Origin: Tetrahymena thermophila SB210
Lineage: Eukaryota; Ciliophora; Oligohymenophorea; Hymenostomatida; Tetrahymenidae
Reading direction: 5' to 3'
Assembly: GCF_000189635.1 (NCBI RefSeq)
Contig: NW_002476534.1
Location: 744,001 to 808,000 of the forward strand
DNA length: 64,000 bases
Made by a program: the position numbers and the translations under genes. Positions 37,027 to 47,400 of this stretch are shown in pieces. The notes under the pieces are model-generated. The model was not told the DNA's origin, did no database searches, and saw nothing but the letters and a program-made list of their open reading frames with translations. The number at the start of each line of letters is the position of its first letter. Positions within the stretch are counted from its first letter, which is position 1.

Positions 37027-38085
37027 ATGCTTTCTAAAACTGCAATCTTCTTGGCTATAGGAGTCACTCTTCTAGTAGGGGTCAGTTTATTTGCTGGTCA
37101 ATCTGTTTTAGAATCTCAAAGATTTTAAAAGAAACACAATGATCATCACCGCCATCATCATAAATCACACCACACTCATCAAGGTGAAGACTATTTGAAA
37201 TACAGAATGAAATCAACTGGTATTCCAACTACACTTTTTGGACCTTATGTATTCATCTATGATGGTATTTATGAACAAAACCCCAACCCATTATAAGCTG
37301 GTATACCTAAATGGGTTCGCAACAATGGATCAAATATTGCAATTCTCTCCTTCTTAGATCCTGTAGAACTAGAAAAATCCGATGTACCTCCTTAAAGATT
37401 CCTTGATTCACTCGCTGAGGCTAAAGATTCTTCAATTTTAAACATTATGTTCTCAATTGGTGGTTGGGATTTCTAGAACCGTTTCGTCCAAACAAACCCA
37501 TAAACTGTAGCAAAAAATGCAGCTTCAATTGCTAAAAAGTATAATGTTGGTATTGAACTTGATTGCGAATCAGATGGTGCTATGAGTTGGATGAACTAAT
37601 TCATTTCTGCATATCGTGCCATTATACCTAACGACGGAGTTAACTGGTATTCTGTTTTGACTATGGACACTGGCGCCTCTCCAGGAGCTTTCCCAAATGT
37701 TGAATAAGTTGCCTTGAACAACTTAAATAACTTAAATTGGGTTAATGTTATGGTTAACGCATCAGACGATCCAAGCGATAACAACATGTACTGGTCTTAA
37801 CACAAATTCCCTGGTAACTAAATGACTGTAGCTCGTAATCTAGTTAACGTTTGTGATAGCGCAAGTGCTATGGCCCCAACTCTTTAATTCAAGAAAGATG
37901 GTTAACCCATAAAGGGTATTCTTTTCTGGGCTGCTCTTTCTGACGAAACTTGCGATGCAGCTGCTCCTCAAGCTAGAAACTGTGGAACAACATGCACTGA
38001 TTGCACTGGAGGTGTAGGAGGTCCTGGAAACTGGTCTTGCCCTGCAGTAACTTCAGCTTGCTAAGCATACGGAGTTTGCAAATGA
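37027..38085 (+). CDS. Secreted GH18-like (chitinase-fold) protein
   Basis: Single exon, 352 aa, with far higher GC content than its flanks. A signal peptide is evident (residues 1-25, hydrophobic F-L-A-I-G-V-T-L-L-V-G-V-S-L-F-A). It is followed by a His-rich linker (about 38-53: H-N-D-H-H-R-H-H-H-K-S-H-H-T-H). The catalytic-type barrel starts with a Y-V-F-I-Y-D-G strand. The GH18 strand-3 motif S-x-G-G appears as F-S-I-G-G-W-D. The strand-4 motif D-x-x-D-x-D-x-E appears as V174-G-I-E177-L-D179-C-E181, keeping the proton-donor Glu and its neighbouring Asp but changing the first two Asp. The C-terminus is Cys-rich (C-G-T-T-C-T-D-C-T-G-G), probably disulphide-bonded. It could be an active chitinase/glycosidase or a lectin-like relative. 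The high GC and frequent C-ending codons suggest strong expression. Confidence 0.68.
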
Positions 38086-39172
38086 GAAGTAAAGAGCGAA
38101 ATTGACTCTCTTAATAATTATATTAACAAATTGTAATAAATTTTTTGTATGGTAATAGATCATTCAAGTTAAGTATTAACTTTTATATAAATTTAAAAAA
38201 TCTTCAATCAAAAAATGTAAATTAAAAAATTGTGGATTTCTCAAATTATATTGTTTTTAATTGTTTAAACTCAAGATATATTTGTTATTATAAAGAAGCA
38301 TATTTATGATTCCAGCAAGAATTTTAACAACTGTTGATTAAATACAAAACAAGTATTTAAAATAATGAAATATCAAAAAGTTTATATGTTATTCTTTAAA
38401 TTCAAGATGCATTTGCAAGTACAATTATTTCTATTTTGAAATATTAGCTAAAAATCTCTTTTCATTTATAAAAAAATCACATTTTGATTAAAAAAATAAA
38501 TTGCTTTTATTGATTGCTTAAGCTTATATTCAATTTAAAAATTTTACTTTTTAAATAACTACTTCAGTTTTTTAAAAAAATATTTAATTTTATTTTCATT
38601 TATTTTTTAAAAAAGTGTAAAAATACAACAAATATTTGAATAAATATCATTTTTTTAAATAAAATGGAGTAAAAACGATAAGAGTAAAAAACTAATTCGA
38701 TTGTTTACATTATTAAATTTACTTTCTTTTAAAATTTGTATGGAGATTTTTTTTTGTTTTGATTTTGCTTTGATCGAGTTTATTTTGAAAAAAAATTTAA
38801 TGTCTTTTATTGAGAATGGAAATAAATTCTATTTTTACATAATTAATTCATTTTTAAATGTTTTTTAAAAAAAATTTTATTCTTTCTTTCAATTTTAAAT
38901 ATAAATATAAAAAATGGCATCAAAATAATAGCAAATGGAGGCATGCTTTATCATTACATTTTAATTTATATTTATTTTGTTTTGTTTTTAATTTATGTTT
39001 TTATTTTATTCATTAATTGTATTATTTAAATTATTTATTTAGTTAATTTGTTTAATTATTTTCTTCTTATTTCTTTCTTTAATTTTTTTATTTTTATGGG
39101 TTTTTAGTTTATTTATTTTCTTTTTTGTCTTTTTTAATTTATCTTTTAATCTTTTTCTTTTTTATTCTTTTT
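38086..39172. other. Intergenic; strand-biased T-rich tract at 38945-39170
   Basis: This is an A/T-rich spacer after the GH18-like gene. Its last ~225 bases are extremely T-rich on the plus strand, with very few A runs, and end just before ATGAGAGATG. No gene was supported. The tract forms the left border of the decayed segment at 39-41 kb. Confidence 0.5.
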
Positions 39173-39397
39173 ATGAGAGATGAAACCGAGCTTATTCTCA
39201 ATGCTGATCTTTCTTAGAGGAGGCCTAGTTTTCTTTTAAAAAATACTAATTATAAATTAAATCTACTAAGAGAGAATTCGATTATTTGTATAATCTAAAG
39301 AGAATTTAATTTTAGAGTTTTTTTGAAATTGCCAAATCTTAAAAAAGATTATTTTTGTGACAAAGATAAAATAAGTAAAGGCGAATGTTTTTAATGA
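39173..39397 (+). CDS. Possible small or truncated ORF, 74 aa
   Basis: In the ciliate code an ORF runs from ATG 39173 to TGA 39395-39397. It has mixed composition (starts M-R-D-E-T-E-L-I-L-N-A-D-L-S and ends K-G-E-C-F-Q), unlike the pure A/T noise around it. It resembles nothing I know. It may be the left part of the decayed gene at 39.95-40.9 kb, or chance. It follows directly on a ~225-base T-rich tract. Confidence 0.25.
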
Positions 39398-39949
39398 GTG
39401 CTTATTTTAAAAACTTGGTGTTGAAGGTCCTGCTTCGTTTAATGTGAGTTTTTATCATTAGCCATGATTAACTCAAAACAATAAGAAGGCTTATGGATTA
39501 TTTACGAATTTAAAAACTTTTCATTTGCTTTTACTTTATTTTATTTTGAAACTTAGTTTAATTTTTTGTTTTAAGGTTTTTTTCTTTTATCAATTTATTA
39601 TAAGGAAAACAAAGTTAATTTTTTTATTTATTTGATAAAATTGATTAAGTTTTTCTCCTTTACAAAAATTAATTTTCCCACTATTTAATTAAATTTAAAT
39701 TTTGAAAAATTCTGACAAAAAAGAAATAGATTTAATTAAAAAATTATATTTTTTAATTTTACTTCATGTGGGAAAAAATTAATTAAATAAAGATAAATAA
39801 ATTATTATTTACCCACTTATTCTTTTAATATTACTAAAGCTATTTGAAGTGTCATGAAATTTAATTAAGAAATAAACTGTTAGATAATTTTCTTATTTAT
39901 TGGAATGGAAACTTTTTGATGACCGTTAACAAAGATAAAAAAATTGTAT
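39398..39949. other. Unassigned AT-rich stretch
   Basis: This stretch lies between the small ORF and the repeat pseudogene. The first ~120 bases keep a fairly mixed composition; the rest is A/T-rich. No gene could be supported. Confidence 0.4.
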
Positions 39950-40896
39950 AATAATTTTTAATCAAAGAATAAGAAAAAGTTTGATTAAATGATAATCATA
40001 TCTATGCGTAAAGTCTATTTCAAAATGGATGTAAATCTAATCAAGCTGGAAGGAGAAAGTTTCTTATGCTAAGTTTTTAATCGAATATTTTTAGTATTAT
40101 GATGCTTAATGTTGATCATACCGATTTAAATGTAGCAATACATTTTCATCGCTTAATCTATTGGATTAGCCACCCAGGATTAAGCACCATGTGATATGTT
40201 AACTCATAATACTTTAAATCGCTTGATAATCATGTTAAAATGATTTTTCAGAAAGCAAAAAAAAGAATCAATATCAACAAGGCAAGAGAGGAAATACATC
40301 TAATTTTGACTGAAGCTTTTGCTAGGTATTCTTGTGAGAAGAGAGAAGTTCTTGAGCTAGTTTTTACCTAGACTTATTGAGTAATAGAGAGATAAGTGGA
40401 TCATAAATTAAATTGCTTTTCTAAATGGACTAGCCACCCATATTAAAGCCTATGAGAAATGAATTTATCTATTACTCTTTAGTCCTTGTCCTTTATCGCA
40501 AGATAAAGGCCATATAAATAATCAATCAAGAATGGAACTCGATGGTCACAGAAACCCAAATTATCATTCATAGACATTTGCTTATGATGTCAGAAGTGGA
40601 GAGTTAATGTGCTAGTTTTTAAAATCATTGAAGAATATGTGCAGATGCCTATCATGTAAAATTATGCTTTATTGTATTGGACTAGCCACCCAACATAAAG
40701 CTTGAGAAAGCTCTGCACAGAATGCTTTGATGATAAATGCACCAACATGCATGGATATAATAATAAAGCCCGTTTATTATTAGAATCTAGCTCGCTTCAG
40801 TACAATATGCAAAACCTAATCAAACAAAATAAAATCTTTCAAATCAAAATAAAAACAACCAATAAAAAAATGAATTTAAAATTTATCAAAAAATAA
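39950..40896 (+). pseudogene. Decayed repeat gene with three Y-W-x-S-H-P units
   Basis: Three diverged units, 250-265 bp apart, each encode a stretch resembling E-K-R-E-V-L-E-L-V-F and, 20-30 codons later, W-T-S-H-P-x-x-S-L. The S-H-P landmarks are at about 40162-40176, 40426-40440 and 40677-40691. Units 1 and 2 share one frame across ~265 bases, broken by TGA at 40192, 40378, 40453 and 40585. Unit 3 is one base out of frame, probably after the T/A run near 40616-40623. It continues through C-T-E-C-F-D-D-K-C into an open stretch to 40896. In unit 2 one TGA lies where unit 3 has AGA, as expected for mutational decay. I know no family with this motif; a mobile-element or repeat-protein origin is possible. 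A live multi-intron gene is less likely because the stops lie inside conserved parts. Confidence 0.5.
40490..40509. other. Perfect 8-bp hairpin with GCAA tetraloop
   Basis: The sequence cctttatc-gcaa-gataaagg forms a perfect eight-pair stem closed by a GNRA-type tetraloop when read as plus-strand RNA. It lies between units 2 and 3 of the decayed repeat gene. It may be chance, but such stable small hairpins are rare in this A/T-rich DNA. Confidence 0.4.
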
Positions 40897-41713
40897 GAAA
40901 TGAGGAATAATTTTTTTAATTAGAAACTAACTTAAAGATTTGATGAGGAAATTAATTTTTACTAATTTAATGAAAAAATATTTTAAAATTGTTTATTAAT
41001 CAATAATTTATTGTCAAAACATCTTAAAAAAATATTAAAAATCTATAAAAATAAAAAAAACTATAAAAAAATTAAAATATATTTAAAACACCATAAAAAA
41101 ATAAAAAAACCTTTAAAAAATGAATAAAAAAATTAAAAAATTTGAAAAGAAGAATAAATAAAAACAAATCAACCTACTAAAAACAGAAAATTAAAATAGT
41201 TACGCAAGAAGGATATTCCAAATTTTTAATTTATAAATTTTAGTTTGTTTTAGAAAGGAATTATTTTACTTTTTTTAATTTATAAATGAAAGAACTAAAT
41301 ATCTATAATATGTCTTGCTTTGCTGCTACCATGCCTACTACAAATTTTGTTTTAGAAGAATCTTGTTTATTATTTTAAATAAAAATATTTGAAAAGCGAG
41401 TGAATATTTATTTTTTAGTTAGAAAATATATATTGAAATATAAAATCTTATTTATGTATAATGAATTTTTAATATTTTAGTTTTTTGTAGAATAATAAAT
41501 AATTCTAATGGGTTTTATATGATAGCCTTTAAAGATATCTTAGTTTTTAAATTTAATTAGATAAGATTGGGGGGAGTTAAGAAGGTAAAAAATAAATAAA
41601 TAAACAAACAAACAAACAAACAGAATAACAATCAAATAAATTAATTAATAAGAAATACTTAGTTATAAAATAATTAATTGAAATAACATAGATATAGAAG
41701 GATTTTATTTAAA
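40897..41713. other. A-rich tract and intergenic DNA
   Basis: From about 40980 to 41165 the plus strand is extremely A-rich, mirroring the T-rich tract at 38945-39170 on the other side of the decayed segment. After it comes ordinary A/T-rich DNA with an (aaac/aaat) microsatellite at about 41590-41621. A 78-codon ciliate-code frame at 41286-41522 begins with mixed composition but fades into A/T noise. No gene was supported. Confidence 0.45.
41590..41621. repeat. Tetranucleotide microsatellite
   Basis: A run of aaat units is followed by aaac units, upstream of the SPFH gene. It is a simple repeat. Confidence 0.7.
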
Positions 41714-43328
41714 ATGGAATTCGGTGTAATATTAGGTAATTTATAAACATATTAAAAGAAATAGTTTAAAAGCAGATAGATTGATTCGTAGCTAACAATT
41801 TTTTATTCTATAATATAAAATAGGGTGTGTTATAACAACTTTAATTTGTTTAATTTTTGTTATTATTTGTTCATTTTCCTCTCTGCAAGTAAATGAATAT
41901 GGTTTAGATTATAGCTCTATTTCTAAGACTGTAATATTATTATTCTTTATAAAATTTTCAAGGCCTCTTAAAGGACTTTTACTCTTTGATTTTTGTAGTT
42001 TAACTTATATATGTATGATTAAAGATTAGCTAAACTCCTTTTGAAGCAGGTGTTCACTTTTTAGGTATTGGACATCATTTCCTTGTATTCCCAAAAACAG
42101 TTATCAATATCGAATTCAGTAATGAGCGTGGAGCAAGTGCTGGTATGATTATGGGAAGAACTTAAGATGGTCTTTAAGTTAACTTAGAAATATCATTTTA
42201 ATACAAGTAAAATATCTCATAAAAATTAATAAAGTTTAATCTATTTATTAAATAATTTCTATTTTAAATAAAGACTTCTCGTAAAGGACCTCTATAACCT
42301 CTACACAAGATTTGGTTTAAAATATGAACAAGTATTTGTATATTAATCTATTGATATCCTGTAGGAAATGGTAAGGTTTTATTTCATTTTGAAAAGAAGA
42401 TATACTTCTATTACAACAACGATTAAATAAAAATAAAATAACAACAAATGAAAAAATGAATATCAATTATTTAGTTTGTTTGTTTGTTAATTAGTTAGTT
42501 ATTACAGCAAGATACAATCAATTAATTTAAGAAATCTTATTAAGATTTTTCAAATCAAAAACGATTTTCTTAAAATTAAGATTTTCCAAAACACTTTCTA
42601 AAAAGCAAACAAATAAAGATGGAGATAATTTAAAACTCATTAAGAATATTTGAATTTTATTTATTTGAACTTACTGTTTTAAAATGTTAAAGATCAAAAT
42701 AAAATTAATTAGGCTACTAAATACACAGCATCAGATTTTTTCACAGATAGATTTAACATAGGAACTGAAATGTAAAATAAACTGAATGAATATTTCTAAA
42801 AAGAATTCTGCTCTATTGTAGAATTTTTCTAACTGAGAAAAGTTGATTTACCAGATAAATTCGAACATTCAATTTAGGAAACAGAAGTTTAAAAGCAATC
42901 AATTTCAAAAGCCTAAGCTCAAAAGTAAAAAATAGAAGTTGAACTCTCTACTAAATTAATGGAAGCGGAATATCAAGCCACTGTAGTTAAAGTAAATAAT
43001 TTTTACTTTATAAAAATATATAATTAAATCTAACTAAACTTATATTTTAGAATCTTGCAAAGGGTGATGCCTAATCAATTAAATATGATGGTGAATCTAA
43101 AGCTAGAGCCTTCTAAGAAGTTCAAGACGCTTATGGTCTGTAATATAAGCACATTAAGGATGATCTCTAATTTGACAACCTTTCTCTTACAAAGTACATG
43201 AAAGTAAATAAAATAATATTGAAATTCCTTAATATTTAATATTTTTTTAGTCTAAAATTATTAGAGAATACGAAGGAAATGAACTTATCATTAACCTTGA
43301 TTAAACTGATGCTGGAAGCAAGAAGTGA
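41714..43328 (+). CDS. SPFH/Band-7 (prohibitin-like) membrane protein
   Basis: Seven exons join in phase: 41714..41735, 41824..41930, 42025..42206, 42274..42370, 42713..42991, 43051..43203, 43251..43328; 305 aa ending at TGA. One hydrophobic helix (about residues 8-28, L-I-C-L-I-F-V-I-I-C-S-F) anchors the N-terminus. The SPFH domain follows: F-E-A-G-V-H-F-L-G-I-G-H-H-F, then F-P-K-T-V-I-N-I-E-F-S, then R-T-Q-D-G-L-Q-V-N-L-E-I-S-F-Q-Y. Next come L-Y-x-x-F-G, D-F-F-T-D-R and a V-D-L-P-D-K-F turn. The coiled tail is Ala/Gln/Glu-rich (K-A-Q-A-Q-K-Q-K), as expected for proteins that assemble into membrane rings or microdomains. The fourth intron is unusually long for the locus (342 bp). Compartment (plasma membrane, mitochondrion or other) is not evident. 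The tiny first exon is the least certain part. Confidence 0.8.
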
Positions 43329-44403
43329 TGAAACTAAAACAAAGTTTTATTATTGATTATTTTCAGTAAATTATTAATTATGAAAGCAGACTTTATCAAT
43401 TTTCTAGAAAATCTCATTGTAAATATATACATACATATATTATATGTGTTTAGAAATAAACTCATAAATAATTCTAAGCTTGTAATATTTGTACAAATAT
43501 TATATATACAAAATTATTTTTTAATAAATGTTAAAAACTTATTTATTTATTTATCTTTAAAATTATGTAAAAATAAATGATCATATTTCTAAAAAAATTA
43601 ATGCTTTATTTAACTAAAAAACTAATAAATATTTACAAATTGTGTTTAATACATAATTAAATTGAATTAAAAGGAATATTTTTATTAAAGAATATCTACT
43701 TATTTTAGAAATTATTATATCTACAATTTAATAAATAAATGATTTAATAAAACAATTAATATAAAAAAATAAAAATATATTCTTAATAATAATTGAGGGA
43801 GATAAAAAAAATAAATAAAGAAATTTTTTTGGTTAAAAAAGATTATTAATGTGTAAATATGCTTTTATCAAAACAGAATAATTAATTAATGAGATTTAAT
43901 ATTTTTGAATAAAAATTATGTAAAAATGATCATATTTCAAAAAAAATTATATTTAATAAATGCTTTATTTAACTAAAAAATTAATAAATATTCATAAATT
44001 GTGTTTAACACATAATTAAATTGAATTAAAAAGAATATTTTTATTAAAGAATATCTACTTATTTTAGAAATTATTATATCTATCTACAATTTAATAAATA
44101 AATAGTTAAATAAAACAATTAATATAATATAAAAAATAAATAGATAAAAATATATTCTTAATAATAATTGAATTATATAAACAAATAATGAAAATAAATT
44201 TCTTTGGCTAAAAAATTGAGTAAGGTGTAATTAATTAATTAATGAGAGTTTGTATTTTTGAATTAAGAGTAAGCTATAATAAAAATGTTTAAAATATCTA
44301 GAAAATGAATCAAGTACAAATATAGATAGATGTATTTATTTTTTGTTTTTGAGAGGAATATAAAATATTGAATGATATAAAATAGATTGAATAATTCAAT
44401 CAA
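43329..44403. other. Convergent intergenic region
   Basis: This spacer separates the stops of the SPFH gene (plus) and the large receptor-like gene (minus). Most of it is the tandem duplication listed separately. No gene is seen. Confidence 0.6.
43559..44263. repeat. Tandem duplication of about 352 bp
   Basis: Two copies, about 43559-43910 and 43913-44263, align almost throughout. Shared blocks include aaaaattatgtaaaaat, gatcatattt, gctttatttaactaaaaaa, ttgtgtttaa, cataattaaattgaatta, gaatatttttattaaagaa, tatctacttattttagaaat, tatattcttaataataattg and, at the end, attaattaatgag...tttttgaat. Differences are a few substitutions and small indels such as an extra tcta. The copies lie between two convergent genes. 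Confidence 0.85.
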
Positions 44404-47400
44404 TCATACTTATTTATCATCAATGAATTATATAAATTTTTATTCTTATATTTATTTCAGTCTTTTTTAGATATTGTCAATGTGAACTTAAATTTTTTCT
44501 TTCTTGAGTTCATCAAGAGTGATAATTTTACCTGAGAAAAAGCCTCTTACTTAGACCAAATTTCTGATATACTTGACTTTAATAGACAAAGCCATAAATA
44601 TCATGTCCAAAATGAGTATGTCCAACAAAAATCCTGTAAAAAATGTAGAGAGCCAGGTTGGCATAATTTGATTTGTAAGATTATCTGCGATCTTTGTGAA
44701 TCCAACGTAATAACCAACTTTTGGGATTTTAATTAAAATTAATTGAAAATAATTAAAAAAATACAAATAAATGCCAAATTTCAACATCTATTGATCAAAT
44801 TTTAATAGTAAATTATTAAATTTATTTTGATATAATTTAAATTAAAAATAAAAATTTTATAAATATTAATTTATTTTACTTAATTCTATGAAGAAAATTA
44901 AAAAAAATGGTAGCCATTTCTTGAAGTATACAGTTTCTTTGAATACAGTAAAGAAGTGAACAAGACCTGTCATGTAGTTTAGTACCGAAGATATTAGTAC
45001 TCCACAAATACCTACTACAGGTATTGCAGAAGCTCCAAGGTTTTAGATATCATCACTCTAAAACAATAGTGCTTCGAAAAAGGCTTACTAAGCTATAGTT
45101 AAGAAGAAAAGCATTAATCTTATTTCTCTTGGATTTAAAATATCGTTGATGAATAGGATGGAATATAGAGGATGTAGAGCCTTATAATCTTCCTTAAGAA
45201 TGTCTTTATCCTTTTTAAATATCAGTAGAATAAGCATTAAAACAAGCAAGAGAATTATATTTGATATGCTAAACATAAACCCGAAATTAGATAAAATTCT
45301 TTAAAAGAAGGACTTCTATGAAACATTTTAGAATTAATTAGATAATTCCCCAAGCTCTTTAATAGTTATATAGCCAAATGTAGAGCATTAGCAGATATAG
45401 TAGAAGGCATTATTCTAATTCTGTAGAGTACACAATTTATTATCTTCATATTATTAACTAGTCTAATTATACACAGCACACACTGCATTTTCACCCAGAG
45501 ATACAGCTGTCTTCTACAAGTAAGCTAAATAGTTAGAACCTGATTGCGATTGGAAATTTGTGCTTATTTGGTTATTAGTTACATTTACGATACCAATTTT
45601 TAGAACTGAAGAATAGATAAGCTGAGAACTTTCTATGAATGGGTTTGTGTTTGTATATTCAATTTATGTCAATGAAATGCTATTTATATTCTATTAGCTC
45701 AAGTATTTCTATAAATCACTTAAAAAATTTGAACTAAAATCAACAAGAGAAACAGTGTTTGACTTTGAAGTTTGTAAATTTCTATCTTATTCTTCTTCTT
45801 TTTTATTATAATAAAAATGAAAAATTATTTTAATTATAAATAAATCATTTAAATTAATCTTGTTATCTATCTTTATACAATCAATAAAAGTAATCAAAGC
45901 ATTTTTTGTGAATAAAATAAACTTTTATTTTTTTAATTTGAATTTATCTCATTCAAATTAATAAAATTTAATTCTTGATTTATCTTGAAGTTTCTTAAAA
46001 ATATTTTAGTTTATTATGAAAATCAATTTAGAAATTTTAATAATTTTCAATTTGTTAATTGAAATAGATTTATTGATTGAATTTACTTGAATTGTTATCT
46101 TGTGAGGATTCTTCTAATAGCCTAACAAGTTGACTTAGATTATACTTCATTAGGTTTTATATGTTACTTATCTGGTAGTTGTTTATAGAAATTTTAGAAC
46201 CTCCTGATTTTCCAAAATAGTGACCATCGTCTTAAGGAAGAGAATATAGTGCTTAGTTCGCAATCAAATTGTCTATGATAGCATTACCATCTTGGTTATA
46301 GAACTAAGCATCTTACATACCTTTATCTATAATTTAATTGTAATTATTACCGATAAGTAGTAAATCGGAATGGACATAGTCTTATTCACCACCATATAAA
46401 TATTCTTTAAGAAGATAATTTTGTCTGTAAGAATATTAGCAAATTTATAAATATCCCATCAAACCATCCAAAGCAACTGGCAAAGCATTGCTACTCACTG
46501 AACCAAGCTACAATAATGATCTAAAATTTTACCTCAAACTATTAATTGTAGTTCTATTAAATGCATCTGTAAGGGAAGTTAGTGAATCTAGAGATGTAGC
46601 ATATTCGTATGAATTTGTAGAATCTACTCCGTACCTTTCTAATTCACTCAGTATTTTAAAATTTACATTCTAAATCTATGCTAGTTCATCTGAAGTGTAT
46701 TAGCAGTATTACCCAGAATATTTTGAATTGCAATTGCATTATATCTAGCTAGAAATAATCATGCATTTGCCGTTACCACTACAGTTGTCTTATGCGGTAC
46801 AAGTTGAATCATCTAATTAAAATATAAATTAGAAATTCATCTCAAAATCAGTTAAATTAAATAAATAAATAATTAAAAGCTCTTATTAATAAATGAATCC
46901 TTTATTTACTTGTAATATTTTGGTATAATAACTGCTGTTTGTTGAAGTTTGATGATATACTATTTATAGCATCTTAAGTTGCATAATTGAAAGAAAGAGC
47001 AGCTGATTAGATATCTAAGACAGAAGTAAACTTTTGAGACATTATATATTAAGTAATGTTTGCTATTGACATTTTATTTTGTTAAACATAAATTTATGTC
47101 ACAGGCACGATTGAAAAATCTTATGTAAAAATGTTAAGTTAAATAGTGTAAATTTGGTCTTAACTCTGCAGAGGAAATACAAAAGATTTAGAAATGTCAG
47201 ATTAGCTATACCCACTTAGAATTTGAATGTTGTTGGCAGTGTTTATTGAAGATAAACCAACCAAAGTATATTAATAAGTTTTATTCATGTACGAAGGCCA
47301 ACCCAAAGTTTTGAACTAAAATACGGTTGTCAAGTAGTAGCCTTTAGTTGGTGTAACAAAAAGTTAAACTAATTATTAAAATTAAATTATTATTTTTGCT

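Noticed and set aside
39173-40896. A viral or retrotransposon polymerase gene
   Set aside because: No reverse transcriptase, integrase or polymerase motif is visible in any frame; only the S-H-P repeats are.
41286-41522. 78-codon ciliate-code ORF upstream of the SPFH gene
   Set aside because: Only the first ~30 codons look non-random, the rest is A/T noise, and it does not splice convincingly into the SPFH gene.
42514-42630. Possible extra exon in the SPFH gene (reads Q-D-T-I-N-Q-F...)
   Set aside because: Skipping it joins D-I-L-Q-E-M directly to A-T-K-Y-T-A-S-D-F-F, which fits the Band-7 family exactly; including it would interrupt the domain.
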